NCBI GenBank assembly: GCA_018881555.1
Contig: JACAXG010000014.1
Span: 5,412,697 to 5,476,696, forward strand
Source: Amblyornis subalaris
Lineage: Eukaryota > Chordata > Aves > Passeriformes > Ptilonorhynchidae
Length of the DNA stretch: 64,000 bases
Reading direction: 5' to 3'
Part shown: piece after piece, positions 11,526-25,400 of the stretch
How positions within the stretch are numbered: the first letter of the stretch is position 1
Layout of the letters: each line of letters starts with the position of its first letter
Translations under genes and position numbers: made by a program
Notes under the pieces: model-generated
The model's input: only the letters and a program-made list of their open reading frames with translations
Database searches by the model: none
Told to the model about the DNA's origin: nothing

Positions 11526-14500
11526 GGTTAAATGCATTTTATTTAGGGATAGATGTTGAACATGGACTGCAGACACAGAAGAATCACATGCTACTGGCTC
11601 ATCCACTAGATATCTAATGTTATGAATGCTTCTAAATGTACCATGAAGATATTCCAAATTGTGTTAATTTTTCATGTTATCTTAAAAACTAAAAGACTAA
11701 AAATGTCTAAAAACATAAAGACTTTTTTTTTTAGTTCATTATTATTATGTGTACTCCGTGAAAGAATTAAGGACTAACCCAGCTTGCTGCAGGTCATCAG
11801 CTTTCCTCTTTGACCTTGTCTGATATCATCTCATCTGTTTGTGTTCAAGGCTGCTTAAAAGCCTAAACCTATCCTGCACAAAATAAATACAGGAGGAAAA
11901 CTCTTAAGAAATGTTCTTTATTCTAAGCCCAATGGGCTATCTTTATTCAATGGATCTAAGTATTTGACTAGTTTTGCAATAAACAGAAGCTGAAATGTAA
12001 TTTACCAGCTCTTCATGAATTGTTTATTCATATCTACCCTCGGGATATTCTAGTACTATTGAATTACTCAGTATGATGTTGACAACTAGTTTATTTTTTT
12101 TCTTCTAATTTCTGCAACGTGCTGTTATTCAGTATTTAGATCTGAGAACTAATTACCAGGGACATGTGAGAATTTTGCAAAAAAAGGGCTGTAGACAAGT
12201 TAAATAAAACAGGCCAAATTCTACCCAGAATTATGCTAGTGCAGCCCAACTCATGACAGCAGAAAGACAGAATGCAGGCAATTAAATATTACTGCAAAAT
12301 TATTTTTTCTTCTGTGACATTGCTTTCTAGATCTCCTAAAAATACTCCGGGGCTGGGAGGTTTGGTTTGTTTTTCTCCCCTGTTGATGCAGTGATACAGT
12401 AAACTTCTCTAATATGAATGGAAAAAAACATGGGTAAAAAAATCCCTTGGCATGAAATTATTTTTCAGGAAGTTAAGAGGGAGTGTTATTTACTTTATCC
12501 AAAAACTTTCAAGTGAAGTAGAGTTGCATTCCCAACCACTAACACAGAACAAACCAATGTTTTCACCAAGGCCTCAGAATGATGAGTTAGAATCTGGGGA
12601 AGATGCTGAGACCTGACTTGTGCCTGGTCCCCTGGACTACACAGAGCTTACTGAGGGATTTCATCGAGACAAAAACATCTGCCTGAACACAGGGACTGAA
12701 AAAACCCCTACCAAACATGACCCATTAAAATAAAAAAATATGTAGATTGAAAAGGGGGGGCACTGATTATCTGGAAACCACAGCAGCTTTGGTGTTTGAC
12801 CTGGAAAGATGTGGCCGTTAACCTAAGAATAGGCAGAACTTGCTTGCAGCAACAGAAGATACAAAGATGAGGAGGGGTATAAAATATGAAGAAGTGGGAA
12901 GACTGCTGTGCATATTTTCAGTTCTTGTTGTGACAGCTGCTATTGAGAGATTTGGCAGGTTAAAAATAACACTCTTGTTTTGTTACAATTCTAAATTGCA
13001 GCATTCCTTTTTCAAAAACGGTTACAGCACTAATTACTTGATATCCTTCAGTATTTATGCTCTAGAATAGTGCAATACTTTATTAACGGGTTAAAATTAA
13101 GGATGATTTTGTGTGGTTTTCTAAAGCAAGGCCCTGCAGTACACAAATAAAACTTCATGGGAAATTATATAGTGAATATTCTCGAGGCATCAAAGCCTCT
13201 ATGTTGGCTATGGCCTACATGCTGCAATCCTAAATAAAAAATATTTTTTATATTTTGTTTATCAGGGTAGCAAAGGATGTATTGTGCTATGCACTTCCCA
13301 TAGTGGCACACATTATATTATTGGAATTATCTCTGATCCTTTCTTTCCCTTCCTGTCAGAGTTGTAGAATAAACTGAAATACCCACGTGATGCACGAATC
13401 ACAGGGGGATCTGTGAAAACTCGGTCAGCAGCCATCATTCACTGGGGGTACTTTAAAAATTCTCATCCTTCCAATTAAAACTCCTTCAGCTGATAAGCAT
13501 GGCTGGGAGGGGGTGGAAAGGACTGGATTCACTTCCTAAATCTCCCCGTGTAAATAAATAACCCCTGGACAAGGCTGCCTTGAGCCCCTGTGCTGGCATT
13601 CCTGCCTGGGGGATGTCTGCTCGCACCGGCGAGGCCAGGGGTTAACAGCAGGGGGTTTTATTCGAGAGAAATGCAGTTATTCTGGCCTTATGTAGGCAGA
13701 CCCTCCTCAGAGAGCCCTGTCAAGGCTGTTCTCCATGCCCACGCCATCTCTGTATCTCGTGACTAGGTCCCACATCACCGCGGCTCTCGTCCCGTGGCCG
13801 TGAGCCCTGCAGTGCTCAGCTCTGGGGATGGAGGGAAGAGCAGTCGGGATCCCAGCTCAGCCTGTACCCACTGAGCTGATCCAGAGGCCTTTTCCTCCCT
13901 GTCCCTTTGCCAGCAGCACTGTTGGTCACTCAGCCGTCACTGGCTGCGGCACTGCTGGGACTGCCCATCCCCTGGACGTGCTGGGTACAGGTCCTGTCAG
14001 GGTGGCCATGTCATTAAAGCCNTACAGCTTTTCTGGTTTTGAGACTGCTACATTTGTGTCCATCCCCTACAGCTCGTTGCTCATTAGCTGTATTAACACC
14101 AGGCAATTTTCCTGGTGTTTACTCCACTTTTTAATTAATTGCTCTGTTTCGTGTTGAGTCCTTCTTGTGACGCTGCTCAGAGATCTTGCTTATCCCTGCC
14201 ACTTCCAGCAGCACAATAACTCCATCACAAATATCCTGCTTCGTTGCATTCCACTGCAGTGACTGGATCACACTTCTGCTCAGATTCTTAGTCACAGCTC
14301 TTTATTATGGCCACATGGAGGAGTGTGGAGGCTTCTCTGCAGCTTTGAGCTGGTAGTCTAGAAGGGCAGAGCTCTGCCTCTGGAATTCAACTTTTAAACA
14401 AAGCAGAGAGTTTTACAGATTAATTACAGAGCGTGAGAGCAAGCAAAGCTGTCACAAGTCCTAGTAGCCACAATTAACTTGTCTGTTCATTATGAAGCAT

Positions 14501-15404
14501 CAATATTAATAATTTATTCACCCATAACTTCAAAGCATGAAGGGATCCTAACAAAAACAGACTAAAATCTTTCAAGTCTCTGCTGTCTTGCCGTGATTGC
14601 CCACTAACAAATGGTGGTGTTTCTTTGGGACATCAGTCTAGGATTCAGAAGTCTCTTGGAACTCCAGGAGTCAGAAACCTCTCCTTGGTCCTCAGCAGGT
14701 GCCAGCAGTGAAGTCTCTATCTCTTTCAAGTTTCAGATGACATCGTGCACAGCTCTGAAGTTCAGGTCTTTGCACCACAGGGCTGCAGAGTAATGCAGAT
14801 CTGGCAGGAAGGGAACCATCATATTCATCACTCCAGCTTTAGAACTCTTCTTACCCTTTCGAGCTGCTGTCCTCTATGAAATGCAAAGTGCCTTTGAGAA
14901 GGCATCATTTATTAATAAGATATATTCTTTTAGATTTTGGCAGGTTACATTCCAAAAAAAGACCCAGTGCATCCTTATGTAATGAAACACTGCACAATTC
15001 ATGTCTCTCCTCCTGCCAGTGCTTTTAGAAATGAGTGGAAATGAGTAATTACCCATAAATGGTTGCATTCCTCCATTACTTACAGAGAGTATTTGGCAGT
15101 GATCATTTAGGCTTTAAATGTTTTTTTAAAAGGTAATACCATTCACGGACCTGTCACGTCCAGAACTTTAACGTGTCCCTTAAACTCTTCAACCAATTTA
15201 TTACAAAATTACTCCATTTTTAAAGTTAGCTCTTTTTACTTCTGTTGCTCTGTCAGATCCATATTTAAACCATTATTGTGAAGTTCTCTGGATATGCCAG
15301 GGTATCAGAACATGGAAATAAAGATTTTTATGAGTAGTAATTTAAAAGAAGAAAAGGTTGTGTCACCTGTAATTCAAGCAAGAGCTGAAGAAGCATTAAC
15401 TTGC
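11526..15404 (+). other. NLGN1 intron with a GC-rich block
   Basis: Mostly AT-rich non-coding sequence. From about 13380 to 14020 base composition shifts to GC-rich with several CpGs, described separately. No gene is supported. Confidence 0.75.
13380..14020. other. Local GC-rich, CpG-retaining block inside the intron
   Basis: Runs such as CTCGCACCGGCGAGGCCAGG and CATCACCGCGGCTCTCGTCC stand out from the AT-rich intron. A 109-codon + strand frame (13828-14157) lies partly here, without recognisable similarity. Candidates are a regulatory element, an internal promoter or an old GC-rich repeat. The sequence alone does not decide. Confidence 0.35.
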
Positions 15405-15592
15405 TGCAGTGCCACTGACACCATCATGCCATCCCTGGAAGTGTTCAAGGCCAGGCTGGACAGGGCTTGGAGCAACCTGGTCTAGTGGAAGGTGTGGAAC
15501 CCATGGCACGGGGTTGGAACTGGATGAGCTTTGAGGTCCCTTCCAACTCAAATCATTCTGTGGTTCTCTAATCCTATAACTCCATGACATGC
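15405..15592 (+). mobile_element. CR1 LINE 3' fragment, sense orientation
   Basis: CATGCCATCCCTGGAAGTGT, then AGGCCAGGCTGGACAGGGCT, TGGAGCAACCTGGTCTAGTG, GGTTGGAACTGGATGAGCTT and GAGGTCCCTTCCAACTCAAA. A decayed tail of ATTCTGTGGTTCTCTAATCC follows. It is moderately diverged and 5'-truncated. Confidence 0.92.
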
Positions 15593-16425
15593 TTAGGTTG
15601 GACTTCTCAATGCAATGAATTGGAGAAGGCTCTCAAAGCTTTCCCAGCTGAGGTGGTTTGGTACTGGGTGCCTGGGATGGGAGGCCACTGCCACACTGGG
15701 GTCAGCGAGGGATGCCCACGTCCAGCTGAGCCAGCTGTGTGTGCTCTCCATCCCTACGGAAAAGCTGCCCTGCAGCTGTGTTCACTGGTGCCACAGGAAT
15801 TTTCCTGATCTGTTGCTCCCATCCATCAGGAATGCACGGCTGAGTTTCCGTGTTGCCCCTTGGCCTGTATCTGCAGTTATTTTTCATGTAATAACATTGC
15901 AGAAGTCTGCTGCTTTAGAGACCTCCTCTCTTCAGCAGTGCCCTCGTGCGTGGTGACTGGCCTAAGATAATGCAGCCATAAATTTCATAAAGCTGCATTC
16001 CAGCTGCAATCACAGATTTGGGAATTTATTCCTTCTGATGGTCTCAAAAAGCTGGACTTTCCAGGAGTAGTGAAAGGTCATTTCTATTATCTTAGCTCTG
16101 CTTTTTAGAAGTGTGTTAGAGGCAGGTGTACTAGTTACAGAAAATGGTTTGTACTGCAGAAAATGTAGTTTAACACTTAAAACAAATAGATGCATAATTT
16201 TTTCTACATTTATCACAGATGCATCAAATTAGTATATAATCTCTTGTAACATAAACTAATATACTACAATTTTACATCCAATTTATTTTATATGTTATTT
16301 GTTCTTCTAATGATTTTAATTCCATTGTCTTCTTCTAGAATCAGGACACCAGAAGTAGTAACCAACAATTTCCATCTGGTTTCAGAATGTCACATATTGT
16401 TAGGAGGGAATTGTATGTTGGTTGG

Positions 16426-16477
16426 TTCTCTTAGATACCTTTTGTGTGCATTTTCTCTCAGATATCTTTTGTGTGTA
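16426..16477. repeat. Tandem duplication, 25-base unit, period 27
   Basis: Two copies, at 16426-16450 and 16453-16477, share core TTTTGTGTG with three differences in 25 bases. On the minus strand they give the repeated peptide HKRYLRE, which is a by-product. Confidence 0.85.
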
Positions 16478-19400
16478 TTTGTATGAATACCTATGTATGT
16501 GGAGAAAATAGTTTTATAGCGAGTATATTTGAGAGTATATTGTAAGAAGTTTTTTTTATACATACAATATTCATACAATATTAATTTAAATTTTAAAGAG
16601 TCTTTCATGTGCAAAAGAAAAAAATGCCTGATTTAGCCCTGAGTAAACACTGTGAAAATAAATATGATCAAGTCAAGTTACTTAAACCTGGGGATTTTAA
16701 ACACAGGATAAGTAAACAGACTTGAAGAACGTGACAAGAACACTGGCAACGTCTGACATGCCATGGAAACACTAAACCTCTCTCTAAAGCACGTGTAATC
16801 CATCAAGAGAGTGATATGCATGCACAGCTATATAATAGGAATTGCTTTTAGAGATCAGACTCAGTATATTGGTTGTCCTTCTGTCTCACTGATCAATATC
16901 AGTATCCATCCAGCCCAGCTTTTACTCCCTGAGTACCACAGTCAGCTCAGGAGTGTCCCTGACAGACACAAAGCCCCACTTCCTTCTGCCTTTGTTTTTA
17001 CCATCACTCCATGACTTTATTTGAGCACGTCGGACTTAGGGACTTCAGCTAGAAATAAAAACAAAATAATTTGTCCTTGTGCCAATGCAGCTGAAATGTC
17101 ACTGAGCAATGGTGTCGTTCAAAGCCCAAATTACCAGAGCAGTGCAAATATTGTCGGGTTAAGTAGCAGCTCATTTAGTTCTGCAGCCCTAATGTGGTTC
17201 AGGCACGAGAGGCTTCTCTGTTTGCCTTTACATTTTCTACAGGATACACACGTGGCAGTTTTGGGAAATGGAGGACAAGAACAAGGTTCTCACTCGGTGG
17301 ATTCTGTAAGCTGTAAGAGTACCTTCCTTAATTTCTGTGGGCACTGAACCAAAAGGCTGAGATGCAATGGATTGCAAAACTGCCACAGGGAATCTTTTTG
17401 TTACAAAATGTATAATGAGGCCATAGGTATGTCAGTGGAGTTTTGAGTCTTCTAATCTTAGTAGGGTGTGGGTGTAAGTAAGGGAGTTCTCTACTTCCTG
17501 TCAGAATGCACAGAAAAAGTATTTGAAATTGGAGTAGTTTGAACTATTTTCTGCAGTTAGTACTCAAAATAAATAATCTTTACTAACTTGGTAGAAATGA
17601 TTGATTAATCCCCAAGCACCACTTTGTAGTTGGAACATGGACTCTTGCTGGTGTGCTTAAAACAGCATAAACAACCCTTTGCTTTAGAACTTCAGCTAAG
17701 CATTAATCACACAAGAGTTATACCACTAAGTGTTTTGGTATTGATTAATAGGTTGGAATTTGAAAGTTTTAAACTCTTCCTGAGTGTCCACACAGTGCAT
17801 GTCTGAGTGTGTGGGGAATTCTCAGAGCTCAGGCTGTGGTGCACCTCCCATTAATTCTCATTAAATAGCTCCCCATCTTCTTCTCTTCCAGGATCTAAAG
17901 TGAATGCAACAGATTTCCCAGATTTCACATTCAAGAATAGGTTTGATAGGCATGATAACAGAGGCACCTTTATTCAGCATAGTTTAGCTGTGAATTAAAA
18001 GACATCCATAATGAAAGATGTGGATTTGTGTGGCTGAAGGAGAATGTCCTTCATGGATTGGGACTAAATGATCCTATTTTCTCTCTGACTGATGAACTCT
18101 AGTGGTGACAATTATCTACAATTATCCTGAAAGATAAGTCCAGTGCCCTTTTCCTTCACTGAAGCAGCAGAACAAGATGTGTCCCCCCCATGTGTTGCTC
18201 CAGTTCCCAACCTCGTGTGTGACCTTAAACCAGCAATGTTTGGGCAGAGATTGTGCCCCACCCTGCAAGCCCTGCCTTGTATTCCCTTCCCTCTGGTCAC
18301 CAAACCTGAGTCAGTTTTCCCTCCTTCTATGGGAAGATTAGTTTTCAGTTTTCCCTCCTGAAACTTCCTAAAAAATCTGTGATAAGGCTCGACTGGAAGG
18401 AAATAAACAAAATCCAAAGTGTCNTGAACCACAGTGAACTTTGCTGTTTCTTGAGGGCAGGGAGGAAAGCCTGGATGAAGCCTGGTTGGTTGCTGGGCTG
18501 ACGAGGCTGAGTTCATCTATCAGGGGAAGGCTCTGTGTGTGATGAAAACATACAAGCAATTCCCAAGAAAGTTCCACAAAAGCAGTGGATATTTTAAAAT
18601 GTGAGGAGAGAGAGAGCTGCAGTTGTGCATTTCCATTATAAACAGGATTCTAACATTTAAAATAACTATCCCTGCCATAGTCTTCAGCAGAAGATCAAAA
18701 CACTATCATTTTAACATCAAAAGGCATATTCTGCTTTTTTCTTTCTTTTTTTTTTTTTTTTTNCCCAGTGAAAAACACTCCTTGCTGTATGGTTTTTTTT
18801 TTCCTTTTTTTTTCTTTTCCCAAAGACCAAGGCATTCAGACTCTAAGGCAGAGGCTGTTCACGACTCTTTTTTTTTCAACAGATGTTTGACAGCTGATCC
18901 TGAGAGGGTCTCTCAATCTTTAACATTTTATTAAGCTGCAATATTTNGAATGGTGAGACCAGACTTTAGCCTTTGAGGGAGAATATTCAATGGCATGAAT
19001 CTTTTAAGCCGCAATGCTGCAAGAGATTATTTCAGCAATTTGCCACAGACCATTTGTCAAAGAGACAATGAGGCGTTTGTGAGCAATATATGGTGGGGAT
19101 AAGCTTCAATTCTTTCCATACAGCAACATTGGAAGAAACACTGTTGTGTCTATGTAGTTTACATGGTACTTTAAAATAGCTCAGGCAACCTCCAAGGGCA
19201 TAAAGTCAATTTTTCAAATATAAATCTCAATTTCAGGTCAAGCTGGACAAAGAAAATAAAGCCATTTAGAAATACCACTCACAATTTTTTTTATCTGAAT
19301 TTGTAAGCTCGTGTGTAGCTGAAGGCCAAGGCTCAGTTTTGGACTGCTTGAAGGAATTTGTTCTAACCCACCTGGTATACAAACACTGGCATTTAGTGTC

Positions 19401-22400
19401 TTTTCAGTGTTTTGCATAAGGCCAGAGTCTTTTATTGTTGCTAAGATTAAGAGTACATTTTAAGGTAAATTTTCAGTGTAAAGGCCATATGAACAAGAAT
19501 GAAAACAGGAGGGAAAAAAGAATCCAAGCTAAGTTTCTTGTAAACTGCCTGTACTACTGTGAAACCTGCCTGAATTTTTCCATCATCAGACTGACCAAAA
19601 GATGTTTTAGAGATTTGTATATGAACAAAAGTACACAGTAGAGCAAAACATATCCAGGTTAGGAGAGCTTCAGTGCAAAAGAGCCTAATAGATTCTTCTA
19701 AAATTTGAGATTTTTTTGAGGTTTACTGATTGACATATAGTATGCAGATGCTTCATAGCAATCACAATGCTTAATTTATATTCCAGTGACACAAATTTGT
19801 TCACCATGATTTTCAATGTCTAAGCTATAATGAGTGTTTTGATGATGTAAATGACATCCAGATCTATTCTGTTATATTCCATTTTATTCTGTTCTTAAAT
19901 TCTGCAAATGATGATGTTTGGATTTGTGGGAAAAAATTTAAATTGCTTTGTGTTCTCATTCTGTTCACTGCTGAAGTAAAACACTGTGTGGTGCAGCATC
20001 AGCATAGACTGCAGATGAAACAGTGGAAAATAAAGTTACCAGCAGTGCCTTTCCCTTCTTCAGGGAAGATCTGTGGTGGTAAATATAGTGCCAATAGAGG
20101 AAAAAACACCATGTTAACTCACCTCATAATAATGGCTGCCTCATCCATCACTGCAGTGAACCAACTGTTCTCCCCCTTGCTGTCACAGCAGTAGGGAAAT
20201 TTCAGCTACAAGGATCCACAACATCTTTATCCACTTTCTGTCTTCGCCCAGACCCAAATGACATAATGACAGTGCCTGGTGCTGGGGAGTGAAGGTTTCA
20301 GCCTCCATCTGCCCCAGTCCTTCCCCAGTGCTCTCTGTCATTACCAGGTACTCACTCTAAAGGTGTGGACTAAGCGATTTCATGTTAAGGCTGAAGTTCT
20401 GGAAAAGAAATTATTAGAGAAGTAGAGTAAATTTATTTCCCTTACAGATAACTATTTTAAAAACTGAGCTGTTGCAAGAGTGGTGATAGGATTGCTCCAG
20501 CTTGCTTTGGAAGTGGAGGAAATGCACGAGGATGTCTTTGCATCTGAAAGCTGTCCAGGCAGCCCAGCTTATTTTCCTGTATTGCAGAACATCATGCTGT
20601 AAGTGCTGTATATGTACATCACTGCAGTGTCTTGGGCTGTTTTAATTCCACTATATTCACCTTCCCCTAGACCAGACCTAAACAGAACTCTCTATGATGG
20701 TCAAAGGGAAATCAAAAGATTCAAGGCAAGTACAACTTTTTAAAGATTAGACCTATAAAAATAAATTAAAGAGTCTGTCCAGTTTCAGTTTTGAAGTAAG
20801 TTTTCAGTTTCTGTTATTATTTTTCTGCCAAATTCCTTAAAATCTGCCAGGTATGCTGCTGACCCTGCTCAATCATGAGAAAGCTCTGTGTTGTGTGTGT
20901 TTTTGTTTTTAACAAAAAGAGATAGCAGCAGGAGAGAAATGACCTATTAGTCTGGGAAAAGTGAGGGCCAATCTTTATAAAGACCTGGACCATTTGTAGG
21001 TTCAGATGTAGAAGTTTTCAGTGTGCCCTGCAATCTGCTCATGATGTGGCAGTGAGAATAACTAAGGCTCCTTGGGGTCCTTTCACTATGTTCATATGGA
21101 AGAGTAAGGGACTGAATGCTTCCTTCCCCAGCTTTGTTGATAAAACTGAAATCAAAACTGGTCAGTTGCTCTTGAATTTTATTTTATGTGTTCCTACTGA
21201 ACTTGCCTGCTCCCATTTGTTTCAGACAGACTGCTGAGACTAATAGGAGACTTCCAGAAACCTGGAATTTGCTCATTTAGACTCAAATACGAGCTTTCTT
21301 CACATTTAGGAAAAGTGAGTTAGAAAATATTCCGCCCACATCATGTTTTGTGCCATATCAATCCCTTGTGCCTCAAGCATTTTTTTGCAAGGACTGGACC
21401 TTTCATTTTTTTAGAGTTCCTCTGCTTATGTGGCTTTTCCACCATGTGAAAACAGTCTCTAACAGCAAAACCCATGCCTGTTATTTTTCTCATGTGCTCC
21501 TGAACACTTGGATGTCCATGTTTTCAGTATCTCTACAGGGATAGCACTATATAATCTACTGTGTTATTTTGCTTGCTTTCCCTTTGGAATGTTTGTGCCT
21601 GGTTATATCAGTTCCAGGTGTATCATTCGGTAATCAAAGTATTGAAGACTATAGAAGCATCTTGTTATCACTCCCCTGACACCTCTGCTATGTCTCATTC
21701 CCATTAACCCAAGAGTCACCATGTCAGTTCTCTATTTTTACCACCTCTTTTCTTCTCAAGTCCCTGCCAAATTTGAGTTGCCTCTCAAACACCTTCCTTT
21801 GTACTCTTAGAAGACATTTGGGCACAGCCCCATAACACAAATGTTCTCTGTCCAGCTCTGTGAGGCACAGCCTGTTTGAATGGGCTGTCCTTTAGAGTGG
21901 AGAGCTCTCTCTGCACCCCAGTGACATGAACTGTGGGCCCACAATAGGCTGTTTGCCAGACCTGCTCAGACCTTATCGAGCAGATCTGTGTCCCACACTC
22001 GGTGCTTCCAAAGGTGCTCTCCTGANGTATCCAATAATCAGCTGTTGTAAAGGGCCACTCTCGCAACATCCTGCAGTGTTATATCACTGCAGCCTCAGTG
22101 CTCAGTTGATGCAATACATCAGCAGAACAGTGTCAGACAAAAAACAATGTACTTTGATCAGCCTTCTATCACACATGTTATTAAAATGAGAATGTAGTGA
22201 TGCAATGCAAAATATTCCTGGTGAGTTCTCTGTATATCATTGAAATCATTCTTAATGCCATTTCTTGTAATCTGAGACACAATAATTCAGGTTCTAGCCC
22301 AAGCTGTTGAAAGCTATTCCATTTCACCCAGGTCATTTTTGTTGCTTTTATTTATTTAGTGCTACNATTGTATTTTATTTTTTCAGCCAAGTCTTACAAG

Positions 22401-25400
22401 AAACATATCAAAAAAAAAAGAAAAAAAAAAGACAGAATGCTTTTTATATTTGCAACTACACTATGAGAGTATTTTTCTTGTCAAGCTTGAGTTGAAAATT
22501 GTACCAAAGGAAACTTTTAGTTTGGGTTGCTAAAGAAACAAGGCTTAAGTGATTATGCTGTCTGCTGTTTTTATTGTGCTGCCTCCTGTCTGGTTTCCCA
22601 TGCCAGTAGCTTGTTAATCTGCTGGGCAATTTCAAACAAATATGACTGGAGGTAAGGCTCTAAAAATGTGTTAGGTACCTGCATGCCTTGTGAAAGTGAG
22701 AAGCCAGATAGAACAGGAAGATAAAGCTTAATGGCCTAACTGAGGGGAAAACTGCCATGTGAATTTAACCCTGTTACCAGGGCACGTAGAAAAGCAGGTT
22801 TCGTAATTCCTGCTATTCTTTTGATGTATAAACATAAAAGAANAGTTCCTCAATTGACATTTCGTGAGGGTACTGTCCACAGCTATTAATTTTATAGTGT
22901 CTAGCTTCCTGCCAANGGTTCATTCAAAGCACTTGCTTTGAAACCCAATTCCATTATTGATTACCAAAACACCAGTGCGTGGAGCTCACAGACCATTCTG
23001 TCTGTCACAACAAATCACTAAGTGACTCTCCTGAAAATGCTTTTAATGAAGAATTTCACATGTAGTTGCCATCTCTTCACATGTTGTCTCCTTTCAATAT
23101 TTTGACCTGGATCAGGAGTTTAAAGATAATGTTTTTCATCATGTTTTCATNAGTTTGNNTGGTTTTGATCTTTTCACTGGAATNGTATTTTTCTTTTCTT
23201 ACAANAAATTTTGACATAGATTTCATTTGGATCTTGGATCAAAGTTTCATAATCCAAGGAAGTANTTNTAATTGTTGTTGTTATTATTATTAGCATTAAA
23301 TACTTCCAAATTAAAAACTGATATAAGGTATAAATATGCACTTTCCTCCCTGTTGTATTTTTCGCACAGTTGTTCTCAACTGTATTCAAAGTGGAGAAAA
23401 ATGGAAGGCAATATTTTAGATCTAAAAGGAGGCAGATGGAAATCTAGGTACAATCTCTATACTGGGCATGCAATGACCTGGGTGGTTTAATCTCAGTGGG
23501 ATGTAGCAGGGTCTTTCAGAGTGGTATTCAGCATTTTTTGAGTAGCAGCAGTAAATTACATCATCTCTGCAAGCTCAAAGTTGTATGTATTTATTTCATG
23601 CTCTTTTCTTAAAAAGGAATTTATTTGAGTTTTAATTGTTTACTTTAGTTAAGGCTTTAGAGGGAACTTAAAATCCACAAGCTTCTTAATTGGACTCAAT
23701 AAATGACTCATCCATTCAGTATTAATTTATACATAGTATATCAACCTCCAATTTCTGTTTGATTTTAATTATAATACTCCTTGGGCTTATTTCCTCACAA
23801 CTTAAAAGTGGCATTTGCATTAACTTAATAACCTTTACAAAATAAATGAGAAAGCAGCAATGCCTCTAATAAATGTTGCTCGTAAAGTACCATTGTTACA
23901 GGATGCTTAATTAGAAAAATTGTGTGGTCAGAAAAAGAATAGAAATGAATAAGATAGATAATGTTTCCTTGCTGGTAGCAACATCTTGAATACTCACAGT
24001 AATGGTGATAATTCTTCCTATAACCACCCAGACAAGCTGCATGTTTTGCAGTAATCTTTGCACATTTTGCCTAACTTACGAATGCAGGAATTGTTGAATG
24101 TGTGGAAAATATCAAGTGCAGTGGTTTATTGTTGGTACTGTATTCACCAGGGGAGTCAAAGATGTACCTATGAGCCTTATGATAGTTTGCCAATATCTTG
24201 GACATCTTTTGTGGACAGGAAATTTCCTTAGAAAGATCATGATCTGAGGCTTTAATTATTTTTTTTTTTTTTTTGGAGAAACCAGTGCAGAAGCCTGACT
24301 TATTTGCCAGGTAAGATTCATGTTGCATAGTGATTTGGGCATAAAGTATGTATTGCTTTCACAAATGGGCTTCTCAGGTGAGTATTTCTTAATGAGATTT
24401 AACGAAGACATTGAATGAGGAGGAGAAAAGCATTTAGCATTGGGGAGAAGAGCAGTGACAAAGATAAAACAGCAAAAGGAAAAGAAATGCTGACGACTGA
24501 GGGATTTGATAAATGAGAGCTTGAGATCAGCACATTGGACAAGAGAATTGGGAAGGCATCAAAATGTGGTTTTACAGAGTTCTTGTTTAGTTGCTGAGGT
24601 GCACTGTACTAAATGTTTATTTATGGGTCCATTTTTTCCCTCTTTATTTCTCTGTGTGTGGATTTACCCGTTCAGTCAGATAAATCTGCTTGCATATAAT
24701 AAATGGTAGATAATCTCTGTGTGAATTGCTTTAGTGAACTCTGTGGGGGGATAGTACTTAATTGTAACAAATGAAATAAAACTGACATAAAAGGCAGCAA
24801 TCACTTCAAAGTAAACACACTGTCCTAAGCAACTTCTGTGGCTTTAAAGTGAAGGATAATTTCTACAAGGTGTTGGTTTTAATTGGTTCTTTGGGAGGTT
24901 TCTTTATAAATTTCTTATAAATTATAAATTAATTTACATTTAAATGCCTCCATTCACTGCTGAGTTAGCCTAGAATTTGAAAAACAGCAATATCATGTTC
25001 TTAGAAGTGTCGCTGACTCTGCTAATGATTAGAATATTTCCTGAGCCATCCTGGTCTTTACTGCTTTGTAAAATTTCTAGGCCAAATGTTTAGGTCCCAG
25101 TGAGCACCATAACACACTGCTGATGGCTTAATTCAGTATCTGTAGTATTGCTTGACTCAACTGGGTGGAAGAAACATAAAGAAGAAAAGCTCAAGTTCAG
25201 CATTTTGTGAAAGGGAAGTGTCAAAAGAAGAAAAATATTTGCATTACTGAATTGAAGTGTTCCTCCAGCTTAATGACCATACATAAAATACAAAAATAAC
25301 AAAGAAGATGTAATTAGACAGGAATAAACTGTATAAATTAATTNATGGAGAAGTTAGTATTCCTACCANGTGGCTAGTCACTGAGTAGAAACAAATTCTG

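Noticed and set aside
17920..18120. Possible very old CR1 relic
   Set aside because: Only a loose resemblance (GATTGGGACTAAATGATCCT) without the ordered landmarks or tail.
18112..18516. 134-codon minus-strand frame
   Set aside because: No recognisable family, interrupted by an N, and of a length expected by chance.
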